Part shown: piece after piece, positions 1-9,677 of the stretch
Layout of the letters: every line of letters starts with the position of its first letter
Numbering within the stretch: the first letter of the stretch is position 1
Origin: Methylomonas sp. AM2-LC
GTDB lineage: Bacteria; Pseudomonadota; Gammaproteobacteria; Methylococcales; Methylomonadaceae
Assembly (NCBI RefSeq): GCF_039904985.1
Contig: NZ_CP157005.1
Span: 1,488,001-1,552,000, forward strand
Direction of reading: 5' to 3'
DNA: 64,000 nucleotides
Position numbers and translations under genes: made by a program
The notes under the pieces: generated by a model
What the model was told of the DNA's origin: nothing
The model's database searches: none
The model's input: the letters and a program-made list of their open reading frames with translations, nothing else

Positions 1-657
1 TCAATCTGCTGATTGATAGTCATAAGCTGCTCTATGGTTTTTGGCGTAAGAAAAAGAAGTAATCTGTAGCTGGTGATCCATGCGCATGGCTTTAGTTAAC
101 AGGTAAGTTTCGTTGTCGGCGTTGACTTGGGCCTCTAAGGGAATGCGCGCATTAACTTGGATGCCTTCCGCTTTGAGTGCGCTAATTTTTAGTGGATTGT
201 TAGTCATCAGTAATACGGATTTTACTTGTAATTCTTCCAGAATACGTGCGGCCAGCGCATAATTTCTTTCGTCGGCACCATGCCCCAGTAGCAAGTTGGC
301 ATCCACCGTATCATATCCTTGGTCCTGTAAGTTGTATGCACGCATTTTTTGCAACAAACCAATACCGCGACCTTCCTGGCGGAGGTAGACCAGTATTCCT
401 GCGCCGCGTTTGGCTATCATTTTTAGCGAGTTATCCAGTTGTTCTCCACAATCGCAACGTCTGGAACCCAATACATCACCCGTAAAGCATTCGGAATGTA
501 TGCGGACCAGCACCTCATCTACTTCGTTTATGTTTCCAGTATAAAAGGCCAAATGTTCTTTTTTATCCTCAGTATTGGTGTAATAACAAAGTTGAAAGTC
601 GCCATAGGCGGTAGGGATGCGCGCACTGGCCATGCGATGAACTGAAGATTTGGACAT
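1..657 (-). CDS. ribA: GTP cyclohydrolase II
   Basis: Converts GTP to the pyrimidine intermediate that starts riboflavin synthesis, in the cytoplasm. The 218-residue protein carries the RibA zinc site as Cys57, Cys68 and Cys70 (in ECFTGDV and GSRRCDCGEQ), and the GTP-binding run RQEGRGIGL follows. There is no DHBP synthase (RibB) domain, so this is the stand-alone form; length is slightly above the usual 196-210 residues. The ATG at 657 has only a weak ribosome site. It stands alone, divergent from the Mo hydroxylase operon. The stop codon is the first three bases of the window, so the gene is complete. Confidence 0.95.
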   Translation of the reverse strand: MSKSSVHRMASARIPTAYGDFQLCYYTNTEDKKEHLAFYTGNINEVDEVLVRIHSECFTGDVLGSRRCDCGEQLDNSLKMIAKRGAGILVYLRQEGRGIGLLQKMRAYNLQDQGYDTVDANLLLGHGADERNYALAARILEELQVKSVLLMTNNPLKISALKAEGIQVNARIPLEAQVNADNETYLLTKAMRMDHQLQITSFSYAKNHRAAYDYQSAD

Positions 658-811
658 AAGTATTGCAAATAATAAGCGGATTTATCGAGTGTTTATTGTG
701 ATACACGATTTTTTGCATTATGCATATCGCTTAATTTGATAATCAATTAATATGCCACTTTTCAAGTCTTTGTTTGAAATAATAAATAACATTAAAAAAT
801 AAATTTTGTGT

Positions 812-827
812 TGCTGAAGAAACAGCA
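812..827 (+). promoter_or_regulatory. Dyad TGYTG-N6-CARCA, putative activator site
   Basis: A 16-bp dyad with perfect five-base arms (TGCTG, six bases, CAGCA). The same dyad form occurs upstream of four sigma-54-type promoters later in the window. Here it begins 170 bp, not 100 bp, upstream of the promoter GG at 982. A loose TGTTG half-site at 830 and another at 841 follow. Binding by an enhancer protein is inferred only. Confidence 0.45.
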
Positions 828-980
828 GCTGTTGATGTGCTGTTGGTAATTAAACTATTTGCCGGTATTTCTAAATGGAATACTGATATGTGTTCTAGAA
901 AATTATTGAATTTTTTGTAATTTGATTGATATTCAAATACCTACGAAATTGTGCGTTGTCTAATTTATACTTGCTATAGT

Positions 981-995
981 CGGTACAATTTTTGC
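981..995 (+). promoter_or_regulatory. Candidate sigma-54 promoter (-24/-12)
   Basis: CGGTACAATTTTTGC has GG at 982-983 and GC at 994-995 with the required ten bases between, and matches TGGCAC-N5-TTGC except C for T at the first position and T for C at the fourth. The predicted start is near 1007, giving a leader of about 228 bases before the Mo hydroxylase operon. The leader holds a 12-codon reading frame from 1019 and a G/T-rich stretch at 1060-1110 that I cannot assign. The remaining 658-1234 gap is A+T-rich with no gene. Confidence 0.5.
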
Positions 996-1234
996 TTCCT
1001 ACTAACAGGACTAAATATATGTGTTTATTTCATGGTAACTATTCACCTTTGTATTAACTAAGGCTTTTTCTTCGGTCAGATCCTTTGGGTACTCGGCTTT
1101 TTGGGCCTAGGCAGTCAGTGCTTACGAACGTTGTTAGCTTGGTATCTTGAATGAATAAATAGTTACATTTTATGTAGACATAATTTTAGTTTGGTTAAAA
1201 ACATCAATAATAATTATCAGCAGAATCATTTCAT

Positions 1235-1708
1235 ATGAGCAAATACACAGTCAGGGTAAACGGAGTGCACAAAACTGTAGAGGTGGCGGCAGAAACACCT
1301 TTGTTATGGGTATTGCGAGACCATCTGCAACTGGTCGGCACTAAATTCGGTTGCGGAATCGGTCAGTGCGGCGCATGTACAGTGCATATTGACGGCCAGC
1401 CGACCCGCAGTTGTCAGACGCCAATATCTAAAGTGGGGCAAAGCAAAATAACCACCATAGAAGGTTTGCATCCCCATGGCGAACATCCTTTGCAAAGGGC
1501 ATGGCAAGAGTTGGACGTACCGCAATGCGGATATTGCCAAGCTGGACAACTAATGACAGCAGCAGCGCTTTTGAAAAAAACGCCGCAACCCACCGATGCT
1601 GATATAGATAGCGCCCTGGCAGGTAATTTATGTCGTTGCGGTACTTATCTGCGTATTCGTGCGGGTATACATCTGGCGGCGAAACTAACCAGTCAGGAGT
1701 CCATATGA
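1235..1708 (+). CDS. Mo hydroxylase small subunit, 2Fe-2S (IorA/CoxS type)
   Basis: Electron-transfer subunit of a molybdenum hydroxylase of the isoquinoline 1-oxidoreductase/aldehyde dehydrogenase type. At 157 residues it has the two-cluster plan: a plant-type ferredoxin N-domain with Cys40, Cys45, Cys48 and Cys60 (CGIGQCGAC...C), and a helical C-domain with Cys98, Cys101, Cys133 and Cys135 (CGYC...CRC). It lies first in a four-gene operon, and its stop overlaps the next start as ATGA. There is no FAD subunit gene nearby, as expected for two-subunit IorAB-like enzymes that pass electrons to an external acceptor. The substrate cannot be read from sequence. Confidence 0.93.
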   Translation: MSKYTVRVNGVHKTVEVAAETPLLWVLRDHLQLVGTKFGCGIGQCGACTVHIDGQPTRSCQTPISKVGQSKITTIEGLHPHGEHPLQRAWQELDVPQCGYCQAGQLMTAAALLKKTPQPTDADIDSALAGNLCRCGTYLRIRAGIHLAAKLTSQESI

Positions 1709-3957
1709 TTAGGTCCCAACTTGAAAATCCCGGCCGCCGTAGTTTTTTGCGTACTTCTGCGCTAGCTGGTGGTGGTTTGGTGCTCGGTTTTTATCTTGAT
1801 GAAGCGAATAGCGCTAGCAAACATGTGGCTAAACCCTCTGCTATTTCCGAAGCGTCAAGCTTTAAACCCAATGCTTTTATTCGCATTGCTACCAATGGTA
1901 TCGTCACCCTGATTAGCAAGCAACCGGAAATTGGTCAAGGTATAAAAACCTCGCTGCCTATGATTATTGCGGAAGAACTGGAAGTTAATTGGCGGGATGT
2001 GGTGATCGTGCAAGGCGATCTTGATCCTATTTACGGTAGCCAAAGTGCCGGTGGTTCTCGTTCTACGCCGACCAACTACGAAGAATTTCATCGCTTGGGT
2101 GCCACTGCACGCACCATGCTTATCAGTGCAGCCGCAGAGCTTTGGCAGTTACCGGCAGCTGAACTGCTAGCAAAAGACAGCGCGGTGCATCATCCAGCCA
2201 GTGGCCGTCAGCTAGACTATGGGCAATTGGTAGCACACGCTATTACGCTACCGGTTCCCTCTGCCGATACGGTCAAGTTAAAAGATACAAAAGATTATAA
2301 GTTGCTAGGTTCGCGTATTGGCGGTATCGACAACCCCAGTGTAGTGACAGGTAAGCCGCTGTTTGGTATTGATGTAAAACAGCCTAATATGCTCTATGCT
2401 GTTTATGTAAAATCGCCGGTGTTTGGCGGCAAAGTTGTTAGTGCCAATCTGGATAAAATCAAATCCTTACCCGGTGTGCGTCATGCTTTTATAATCGAAG
2501 GCGGTAGTAGCCTGAAGGGATTATTGCCGGGTATTGCCATTGTAGCCGACTCAACCTGGGAAGCCTTTAGCGCACGTAAACAGTTGGAAGTAGTGTGGGA
2601 TGAGGGTAAAGTGGTTGAACAAAGCTGGGCTGGGTTTACGGCCAAGGCCCAAGAGTTATCTTCACAACCGGGTACAGAGACACTGCGCAACGATGGTGAT
2701 TTTAATAAAGCGTTTGCTGATGCAGATAAAACAGTGGTTGCAGCTTATAGCTATCCTTTTATTTCTCACGCCAGTATTGAACCACAAAATTGTACTGCCT
2801 TTTATAAGGATGGGGCTTTGGAAATTTGGGCACCCACACAAAATCCAGAAGCAGGGCAGAAAATTGTCACAGAAACGCTAGATATTCCTAAAGACAAAAT
2901 TACCTTACACATCACCCGCAGCGGCGGTGGTTTTGGGCGACGCTTAATTCCCGATTATATAGTTGAGGCGGCCGCTATTGCCAAACAATTGTCCGTGCCT
3001 GTCAAGTTAACTTGGACCCGTGAAGACGATTTGCAGCATGACCAGTTTCGCGCGGGTGGTTTCCACTTTTTGCAGGCCGGACTGAACGATAAAGGCAAGC
3101 TAATTGCTTGGCACAACCATTTTGTGACGTTTGCCCACTCGGTTATCAAAGAGGGTAAACCCACGTTGGAGTTGGGGAGTGGTGCCAATTTGTCGGGTGA
3201 TGAATTTCCCGGACGCTGGGTAGAAAACTGCCTGCTGGAACAAACGCCACTGGAATGTAATATACCCATGGGGCCTTGGCGAGCGCCGCGCAGTAATGTA
3301 CTGGCCTGGGTGTTTCATAGTTTTATTGACGAACTGGCACATGCCGCTGGTCGCGATCCTCTGGAGTTTCGTCTGGAAATTCTGGGTGACAAAGATTTTA
3401 TCCCAGGCACTGGTCAACAAGGCATCCCTTACGACGTTAATCGCATGAAGCATGTGTTGCAACATGTGGCGGATAAAGCCGAGTGGGGCAAAAAATCCTT
3501 ACCGCGAGGGCAAGGGCAGGGTATTGCTTTCCATTTCAGTCATTTAGGCTATATTGCGCAAGTCGCGGAAGTGACAGTTTCCAAAGAGGGTAAACTAAAG
3601 GTGGATCGGGTAGTGGTTGCCACCGATATTGGCGCACAAATTGTGAATCTAAGCGGAGCGGAAAATCAAGTGCAGGGCTCTGTGATTGATGGTTTGGGCG
3701 CATTGATGTTTCAAGACTTAAATATCGAAAAAGGCCGTATTGTGCAGAGCAATTTTCACGACTATCCCATGATACGTATTGCCGAAGCGCCTACCCAGGT
3801 GGATGTGCATTTTCTTAAAACCAATTACCCGGTGACGGGTTTGGGCGAACCCGCATTGCCACCGTTGGCGCCGGCAGTGTGTAATGCAATCTTTGCCGCT
3901 ACCGGCATTCGTGTAAGGCAACTGCCATTACTTAAAACAGATTTGAGCTGGAGTTAA
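1705..3957 (+). CDS. Mo hydroxylase large subunit, molybdopterin-binding (IorB type), Tat-exported
   Basis: Catalytic partner of the preceding 2Fe-2S subunit. I start it at the ATG at 1705, which follows AGGAG and overlaps the upstream stop; a further upstream in-frame ATG at 1630 lies inside the previous gene. The 750-residue product begins with a twin-arginine-like segment (GRRSFLR, residues 10-16) and a hydrophobic stretch, so the complex is probably periplasmic. GGGFGRR is the Mo-cofactor loop, and GLGEPALPP near residue 712 contains the Glu expected as the catalytic base. Length fits the 700-750 residue IorB-like family rather than the longer xanthine dehydrogenase XdhB. Physiological substrate is unknown; aldehydes or N-heterocycles are family possibilities. 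Confidence 0.92.
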   Translation: MIRSQLENPGRRSFLRTSALAGGGLVLGFYLDEANSASKHVAKPSAISEASSFKPNAFIRIATNGIVTLISKQPEIGQGIKTSLPMIIAEELEVNWRDVVIVQGDLDPIYGSQSAGGSRSTPTNYEEFHRLGATARTMLISAAAELWQLPAAELLAKDSAVHHPASGRQLDYGQLVAHAITLPVPSADTVKLKDTKDYKLLGSRIGGIDNPSVVTGKPLFGIDVKQPNMLYAVYVKSPVFGGKVVSANLDKIKSLPGVRHAFIIEGGSSLKGLLPGIAIVADSTWEAFSARKQLEVVWDEGKVVEQSWAGFTAKAQELSSQPGTETLRNDGDFNKAFADADKTVVAAYSYPFISHASIEPQNCTAFYKDGALEIWAPTQNPEAGQKIVTETLDIPKDKITLHITRSGGGFGRRLIPDYIVEAAAIAKQLSVPVKLTWTREDDLQHDQFRAGGFHFLQAGLNDKGKLIAWHNHFVTFAHSVIKEGKPTLELGSGANLSGDEFPGRWVENCLLEQTPLECNIPMGPWRAPRSNVLAWVFHSFIDELAHAAGRDPLEFRLEILGDKDFIPGTGQQGIPYDVNRMKHVLQHVADKAEWGKKSLPRGQGQGIAFHFSHLGYIAQVAEVTVSKEGKLKVDRVVVATDIGAQIVNLSGAENQVQGSVIDGLGALMFQDLNIEKGRIVQSNFHDYPMIRIAEAPTQVDVHFLKTNYPVTGLGEPALPPLAPAVCNAIFAATGIRVRQLPLLKTDLSWS

Positions 3958-3964
3958 TGCAGGG

Positions 3965-5086
3965 ATGGCCAATAAAATCAACCACCTGCTGCCTGCATAT
4001 CGGCAATTGCAACAGCATGCACACCCGGTAGTACTCGCTACCATTATAGAAACCTTTGGTTCCACCTATCAAAAAGCGGGTGCACGCATGTTGATTAGCC
4101 ATAAAGGCGAGTTGACCGGTTTGCTGGGTGGTGGTTGTTTCGAACGCGATTTGGTGGAGCAAGCGCTCTCGGTATTTGCCAGTGGCGTTGCTAAAACGGT
4201 TTTTTATGATATGCGCTCGCCGGAAGACGTCATTTGGGGCTTAGGTTTGGGTTGCAATGGTGCGGTTAAAGTTTTGCTGCAATTACTCAGCGCAGAAAAT
4301 GATTTTAGCCCCTTGAATAGTATTGCCGAAGTGGCTGAGTCCAAACTTGCCGGGGTACTGGTTACCATTTTTGATTCACAGTATGCTGATTTTTGTGTTG
4401 GACACAACCTGTTTTTGCCTGCCACAACGACTAATAATCAGCAAATGTTGTCCTCAGCGCCCTTTCCTTTTATGACGGCAGCGCTGCAAAGCCTGTTGCA
4501 ACAAAAACCGCGCATTGAGTCTCATACTATTAATGGTCATCAATTCAGCGCCTTTTATGATCCTTTGCAACCACCCTTGCATTTATTGATTTTTGGAGCG
4601 GGAGCGGATGCCATACCAGTGGTTAACTGTGCCAAGGCACTTGGTTGGCAAGTTAGCGTGGTTGATTATCGACCAGCCCATATTAAACCTGAACGCTTTC
4701 CGTTGGCTGATCAGTTACTGTATGCTGTACCAGAGAAAGTTAGTGATACGCTGGAACTGGACAGTTTTAACGCCGCTGTATTGATGACGCATAATATAGA
4801 ATACGATCAGCGGTACCTGCAAGCGCTGGTGCATAGTCATATTCCGTTTATCGGTTTATTGGGGCCTGCGCCGCGTAAAGACAGGTTATTGCAAAGCTTG
4901 GGTAATGACAGCTCTTTAATCAGTAATAGGGTGTTTGGGCCTGTGGGCCTGGATATAGGGGCGGAAACGCCAGAAGAAATCGCTCTATCTATTGTGGCGG
5001 GTATACGCGCCGAACTAAGCAATCGTTCCGGGCGGCCCTTGTCTTCCAAGTCCACAGTTGATTTACATGTCTGCATCCCTAGATAA
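3965..5086 (+). CDS. XdhC/CoxI family Mo-cofactor insertion protein
   Basis: XdhC-type proteins bind molybdopterin cofactor, aid its sulfuration and deliver it to apo-hydroxylases. The 373-residue protein has the family's two parts: an N-domain with GSTYQKAGARM and LLGGGCFERDL, and a C-terminal Rossmann domain opened by LLIFGAGADA near residue 205. It begins 7 bases after the large subunit stop and overlaps the next gene by 20 bases, so it belongs to the same operon. The location next to a Mo hydroxylase and a MocA-like gene is typical and supports the role. Confidence 0.92.
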   Translation: MANKINHLLPAYRQLQQHAHPVVLATIIETFGSTYQKAGARMLISHKGELTGLLGGGCFERDLVEQALSVFASGVAKTVFYDMRSPEDVIWGLGLGCNGAVKVLLQLLSAENDFSPLNSIAEVAESKLAGVLVTIFDSQYADFCVGHNLFLPATTTNNQQMLSSAPFPFMTAALQSLLQQKPRIESHTINGHQFSAFYDPLQPPLHLLIFGAGADAIPVVNCAKALGWQVSVVDYRPAHIKPERFPLADQLLYAVPEKVSDTLELDSFNAAVLMTHNIEYDQRYLQALVHSHIPFIGLLGPAPRKDRLLQSLGNDSSLISNRVFGPVGLDIGAETPEEIALSIVAGIRAELSNRSGRPLSSKSTVDLHVCIPR

Positions 5087-5684
5087 AGTCTATGCCATTA
5101 TTTTAGCCGCAGGCGCTTCCACACGTCTGGGTAGCCCCAAGCAATTGCTTGAATGGCGTAATCAGAGTTTATTGGCGCATACGCTACAAAATGTACAGGT
5201 GCTGTTAGGCAAGCAAGTCTATGTAGTACTAGGTGCACATGCTGCCGAAATCCAATCTGCTCTTGCTCTTGATAAACGCAACACTGTTATCAATGCAAAC
5301 TGGGAAGAGGGTATTGCCTCTTCCATACGCGCAGGGGTTAACGCTTTACCTGCATCTGCTAGTGCAGTGCTTATATTGTTATGCGATCAACCGCTGATTA
5401 ATACCCGGCATCTTCAACAATTGTTGAAGGGTTGGCAAAGTGCTACGGATAAAATTGTTGCTAGTCAATACCCGCAATCTGTTGGGGTACCTGCTTTATT
5501 TCCAGCTCGCTATTTTGAGCAATTGCTAACTTTAAGTGGTGACCGAGGTGCAAGGTCATTGTTTAAGGCATTTGAAACCAATTTGCAGAAAATTCCTATA
5601 CCCGAAGCAGAATTTGATATTGACTATAAGGAAGATTTTGATAGGTTATTAAGACTAACTGCTGCTGAAGACTATCATGAATGA
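5067..5684 (+). CDS. MocA-like molybdenum cofactor nucleotidyltransferase
   Basis: A 205-residue MobA-like NTP transferase. The signature LAAGASTRLGSPKQ near the N-terminus binds the nucleotide, and LLCDQPLI is the metal-binding aspartate region. In family terms it cytidylates (or guanylates) molybdopterin for the hydroxylase; MocA making the cytosine dinucleotide form is the likely match because IorB-type enzymes use MCD. I choose ATG 5067 over an in-frame TTG at 5058. The start lies inside the xdhC-like gene, giving translational coupling. It is the last gene of the operon. Confidence 0.88.
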   Translation: MSASLDKVYAIILAAGASTRLGSPKQLLEWRNQSLLAHTLQNVQVLLGKQVYVVLGAHAAEIQSALALDKRNTVINANWEEGIASSIRAGVNALPASASAVLILLCDQPLINTRHLQQLLKGWQSATDKIVASQYPQSVGVPALFPARYFEQLLTLSGDRGARSLFKAFETNLQKIPIPEAEFDIDYKEDFDRLLRLTAAEDYHE

Positions 5685-6099
5685 ATCCGCTATGTTTTAC
5701 CTCTTACCTTTTCGTCGTAACGAAACAAATGAAATGAAATCATACACACCCCCAATTCCGATGTTTTTGCCAGAGCTTTTTTGTGTCGACATTTGCTGTT
5801 ACAGAAAATACTCCCCATGCCTGAATTTAATTACCATGAATTAACCTTGCTCAACCCCGCATTCGACTCCCTGTAAGTGGATGTATTGACGGAGTAGGAG
5901 CATTTACCGCCAGACGCAGATTACATGTGCGAGTTGGTTGGGTACACTCATTTGGCAACGGCAATGGGCTTATACGCTGTTAATTAAATACGGTTTTAAT
6001 GTCAAAGCTGGGGGTAGGGTGCTTATTGCCAAAGTAACTTAAATAAAACATTCTCTTGATAGTAGTTTACTTTGCACACTAAGCACACCAAGAATTTCG
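5685..6099. other. Gap between convergent genes, possible decayed coding sequence
   Basis: No intact gene. On the plus strand near 5820-6045 short protein-like stretches are interrupted by stops, for example one reading ADYMCELVGYTHLATAMGLY and another ending KAGGRVLIAKVT. They may be the remains of a gene, but I cannot name a family. No clear intrinsic terminator is visible for either flanking convergent transcript. Confidence 0.3.
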
Positions 6100-8361
6100 T
6101 TAGTTGGATGCTTGTACTTCAAAATGCGACATCATCCCCATATCCTCATGCTCGACCAAATGACAGTGATAAGGATATTGTCCTGTATATCCTTCAGGGA
6201 AATATACTAACAACTCTACTAGTTCGTTAGAATTAATTCGAACCGTATCGTGCCTAACCTGACCATCAAATGTGTTTAGCCCACTATTGACAATGCCGAT
6301 ACTTGGGTAGGATTGCACAAAGCTGCCATTTGTCTGCAAAACAAAACGTCGTAAAACTACAAAATTAACCAGATGGATATGAAAAGGATGCATATCTGGA
6401 ATTTGTATGGTTTGGACACCGTCAGCCGGTTGCCAATTACCAATATTGGCAACATACCAGCGTTCATAAGTTTTAACTTGGGGTTTGATTTGGGCTTGTG
6501 CTAATTCAGGATATTCCTGATTATTGTTGGTGATAACCTTGTCGGGCAAACCAGGATTAGGTTTAAAAAAAGTTGATCGCAATACTTGGTAATCTTTAAA
6601 ACTCGATGGTTGACCTTTGTCGATACCTTGAGACACCTGATTCACAGTTACATCGAAAGGAATTTGAAACGGTGTCAGTGTGCTGTCCGGCTTCACCGCG
6701 CCCATTTCCCAAATCTGAGTGTCATGCCATTTTTGCTCTTCCGTAAAGGTATTAATTACGCCAATAGCATCTTTTAAGCCTTTAGTATCATTCATGAGTA
6801 CAATCAGGCGATTCTGCACAGCATCGCCGTTGATTGCCACCAGAGTTTTACTCGCGTCATCCCAATGAAATCCTTCATCATCAGCATATTTGAGAAGCAA
6901 TTGATCAAGATCGTCCAGAAACTTTGTTTTGGCTTGGGTTATTTGTGACTGATTGGTGCTGCAATCACATTCACCATGATTATGTTTGATGCAAAATTGC
7001 ATGATATTGGCCTGTTTGATTGCCAATAACGTAGTCAAAAATTTATAGTCTGGATTGGGTGTGGCTTGTATAGGCGTAGGCTGTAAAATGGAGCCGCCAG
7101 TCGCTTCGAATTGAAAAATGCCTTCCGGCCAATCACCATTAAATAACGATCCAACCGCCAAATTAACCATTCTCAACTTGGAGACTTCATCTGGACAGAT
7201 ATCGGTTAGATCGAGAATCAAATCCAGGCGTTCCCCAGGTGCCAGCACGATATAATCAGTTTCCTGCAAGGTTTGTTTAAGTGGAAATAAACCGCCATCG
7301 TTGCCAATGACGGTAATTTTATCGCTATACCAAACTTTTGGAGTACCAGTAACATTTTGAGATGTCCATGGTTCGGGGTTAACCAATGCCAGTGCATAGG
7401 TACGGGCATTGGAACCATTTACAATGCGTAAGCGATAACGATTTTGGCCGACTTCATGATGGGGCCAAGGTCTGCCATTAACGAATATGGAGTCACCGAG
7501 AAATTCAGGGCGCACCGAGTCTATTGATGTTAATTTTCCGGATACAGTGTCCAGTGTGTTTTTAGTCGGCAGCCCAGCCCAATAATCGAAGCAGCAAAAA
7601 TCGCAGTCCACCACTCTATCCTGAATTACCAAGGGCAGTTCCATTAACTCATTATTATGGATTTGCCCACCCAGCAGACTAAACAGGTCATCATCAGACT
7701 GGTCGCGGATAAAATATAATCCAGCTAAACCGGCATGTACCTGTGGAGCCGTGTTATCCATGCCGTGATCATGAAACCAAAGCATGGAGGCGCGTTGTTG
7801 ATTTGGATAAGTATAAGTTGCTTCGGTCGGAAATTTCTTAGCGGGTTTTCCGGTGACATGATAGGGATTACCCGGAAAACTCAAAGGTTCTACTGGCCAG
7901 CCGTCAGAAGCGGGATGTATTTTTCCTCCATGTAAATGCGCCACCACGCCTACAGAAGGATTCATATCGGCCATTTGCGGATTTTTATCCATGGGTGGCT
8001 GATTGATCGGCGGCATCTCCAGCATGGGATCCCCAGCAGGCATTTCGGGTTGGCATGCGCCGTCCATACCGGGTTTGTTGTTCATGGAAACAAGTTTGTT
8101 TTTCCAATGCACCTTTAATTCGACATCGCGCCGTACATTTATAATAGGACCTATGAAGGTTTCTAAGGGCTTTTCAGTTTTTTTGTCCTCTTTTGAACCG
8201 ATGCGAATATATCGCCAGCAATTTTCGTCTTTTGGATCATTTTTGGGATTGTCAGATATTCTGGCTTTACGCGACTCAATTTTGATGGTTATTTTGCTGG
8301 CTTGATTTGGGTCGGCATTAAAAATATCAAACTCTAATAAAGGCAATTTATTTTCAAACAT
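6100..8361 (-). CDS. Multicopper oxidase, CotA/bilirubin oxidase-like, no signal peptide
   Basis: A 753-residue laccase-type oxidase coupling substrate oxidation to O2 reduction. All four copper motifs are present: HLHGG and WFHDHGMD in the N-terminal cupredoxin, HPFHIHLVNF and HCHLVEHEDMGMM in the C-terminal one, with Met as the type 1 axial ligand. The N-terminus (MFENKLPLLEF) has no signal peptide or Tat motif, unlike most bacterial laccases but like CotA. It is longer than CotA (about 513 residues). Extra segments include Cys-rich DCDFCCFDYW and a Cys/His patch HNHGECDCS. The ATG at 8361 follows AGGA. It appears monocistronic, with a long upstream region bearing a perfect palindrome. Confidence 0.9.
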   Translation of the reverse strand: MFENKLPLLEFDIFNADPNQASKITIKIESRKARISDNPKNDPKDENCWRYIRIGSKEDKKTEKPLETFIGPIINVRRDVELKVHWKNKLVSMNNKPGMDGACQPEMPAGDPMLEMPPINQPPMDKNPQMADMNPSVGVVAHLHGGKIHPASDGWPVEPLSFPGNPYHVTGKPAKKFPTEATYTYPNQQRASMLWFHDHGMDNTAPQVHAGLAGLYFIRDQSDDDLFSLLGGQIHNNELMELPLVIQDRVVDCDFCCFDYWAGLPTKNTLDTVSGKLTSIDSVRPEFLGDSIFVNGRPWPHHEVGQNRYRLRIVNGSNARTYALALVNPEPWTSQNVTGTPKVWYSDKITVIGNDGGLFPLKQTLQETDYIVLAPGERLDLILDLTDICPDEVSKLRMVNLAVGSLFNGDWPEGIFQFEATGGSILQPTPIQATPNPDYKFLTTLLAIKQANIMQFCIKHNHGECDCSTNQSQITQAKTKFLDDLDQLLLKYADDEGFHWDDASKTLVAINGDAVQNRLIVLMNDTKGLKDAIGVINTFTEEQKWHDTQIWEMGAVKPDSTLTPFQIPFDVTVNQVSQGIDKGQPSSFKDYQVLRSTFFKPNPGLPDKVITNNNQEYPELAQAQIKPQVKTYERWYVANIGNWQPADGVQTIQIPDMHPFHIHLVNFVVLRRFVLQTNGSFVQSYPSIGIVNSGLNTFDGQVRHDTVRINSNELVELLVYFPEGYTGQYPYHCHLVEHEDMGMMSHFEVQASN

Positions 8362-8496
8362 GAATTCCTGCTTAATTATTTGTTTTTATTAAATGAAGTA
8401 CAGTTGATATGTATTTATATGCAACACGATTACAGGTTTAATTAACCCTATTAAGTATGTTGAATTCTGCCATATCAAGATGATAAAGCACAAGTG

Positions 8497-8522
8497 GTAC
8501 GTTAGTACCGGTACTAACGTAC
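8497..8522. promoter_or_regulatory. Perfect 26-bp palindrome upstream of the multicopper oxidase
   Basis: Thirteen-base arms, GTACGTTAGTACC and its complement, meet with no spacer, centred 148 bp upstream of the oxidase start. No T-run follows on either strand, which argues against an intrinsic terminator for the upstream methyltransferase operon. A regulator site is the likelier reading. The rest of 8362-8636 is A+T-rich with no gene. Confidence 0.5.
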
Positions 8523-8636
8523 TGGACGCATCATTTCACGTGTAGCTTGGGTTAGACGCCACTTCTCACAAGATCATTGAGCAATCATCCAATTTCTGGA
8601 TGGAAAAAGCACCAACTCGTGAGCGTTAATGATGTT

Positions 8637-9320
8637 TTATTTGTTGATAGTTTTACTGCCCATAAAAATGATTGATGCAGGCTTTAAGGTTTTTGGATGA
8701 ATTGGTTCACGTATCTCCCTTAAATGAAATCCATTCTCTGTAAACAGTTTTATCCAGGATTCTATTGTTCTGAAATACCAGGGTGCTGGTTCAGTAAAAT
8801 CGGCATTAAAGCCTGCCCAAGAGCCTTCGCGCCAGCCATCCTTATAAGGAAGCTCGCCACAAGCAAAGGCCGGATGCAGGGTTTGTACTATGAATGAACC
8901 ACCAGCATTGAGCTGATAAGGTACTGCGCCAAATAAAGCTTCGACAGAGGCTTTACCCAATAGGGAAAAGTTACAGACTACAACATCAACAATATCGATA
9001 AGTTTACGGTCAGCAATATTGGCATAGGACATCAGACGAAAATCGCCACCGCCTGCTTGCCGCGCCGCCTTGACCAGGCCTGGCTGAGCGTCTACTCCAA
9101 TGGTAGAAATGCCTTTCGCATTCAAACTTCTTGCCAGCCAGCCTTCGCCACAGCCAATATCGATTGCTGACTGCGGCGAACAGCTTACAATAGCGTTAAT
9201 GATTGCTTGGTCAGTTATGATTCTGCGGCTTTCAATCTGTCCTTCGGTAATCGCATTGATCCAGGGTAAGACATTTTTGCCCCAGGATTCGATAATTAGC
9301 GCTTCGTTAAGTTCTGACAT
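8637..9320 (-). CDS. Class I SAM-dependent methyltransferase
   Basis: A 227-residue methyltransferase with the SAM-binding motif I AIDIGCGEGWLARSL, the acidic motif II GVDAQPG and a post-I region VVVCNFSLLG. The closing residues carry the substrate side and are not diagnostic, so I cannot name the acceptor. It is the last gene of a three-gene minus-strand cluster, 6 bases after the TfoX-like gene, and has a GAGAG ribosome site. Small-molecule methylation is more likely than DNA or rRNA methylation, given the Methyltransf_11-like layout. Confidence 0.85.
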   Translation of the reverse strand: MSELNEALIIESWGKNVLPWINAITEGQIESRRIITDQAIINAIVSCSPQSAIDIGCGEGWLARSLNAKGISTIGVDAQPGLVKAARQAGGGDFRLMSYANIADRKLIDIVDVVVCNFSLLGKASVEALFGAVPYQLNAGGSFIVQTLHPAFACGELPYKDGWREGSWAGFNADFTEPAPWYFRTIESWIKLFTENGFHLREIREPIHPKTLKPASIIFMGSKTINK

Positions 9321-9326
9321 TGGCTC

Positions 9327-9668
9327 TCAGTTTGTTTTCTTACGAGGAGGTGTCTTTTTCTTTGGCAAAGGTAATTCGTTAGCTGTGATTCGTATTAGGT
9401 TAGATAGCCAGTTCCGGTCATCCCATTTGTCACCAGAAATCAAAAAACAGGGTTTCGCGCCGGAATACGGGATGCTTTCTACGACATTCTCAATGAACTC
9501 CCTGCCAGCCACAGTTGGCTTCACAAATAGTTCATCGTCACAAACTAAGGCAACCATCTTGTTGTCACAAAAAACCCCATATTCGCCAAACATTTTTTTG
9601 CCGTAGACTCCTCCAGCAGCTTTAATTTGTTCAAGTATGAAATCAACGGTACTTTGTTGAGTAGCCAT
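9327..9668 (-). CDS. TfoX/Sxy N-terminal domain protein
   Basis: A 113-residue protein matching only the N-terminal half of TfoX/Sxy: KKMFGEYGVFCDNKMVALVCDD is characteristic in pattern (given here from residue 24 on), followed by LFVKPT. It ends in a lysine-rich tail (LPLPKKKTPPRKKTN). Full-length TfoX regulates competence, but short stand-alone N-domain proteins like this are common and of unknown function. It sits between a VOC protein and a methyltransferase with gaps of 9 and 6 bases, so the three are co-transcribed. Confidence 0.82.
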   Translation of the reverse strand: MATQQSTVDFILEQIKAAGGVYGKKMFGEYGVFCDNKMVALVCDDELFVKPTVAGREFIENVVESIPYSGAKPCFLISGDKWDDRNWLSNLIRITANELPLPKKKTPPRKKTN

Positions 9669-9677
9669 AGGGGAATC

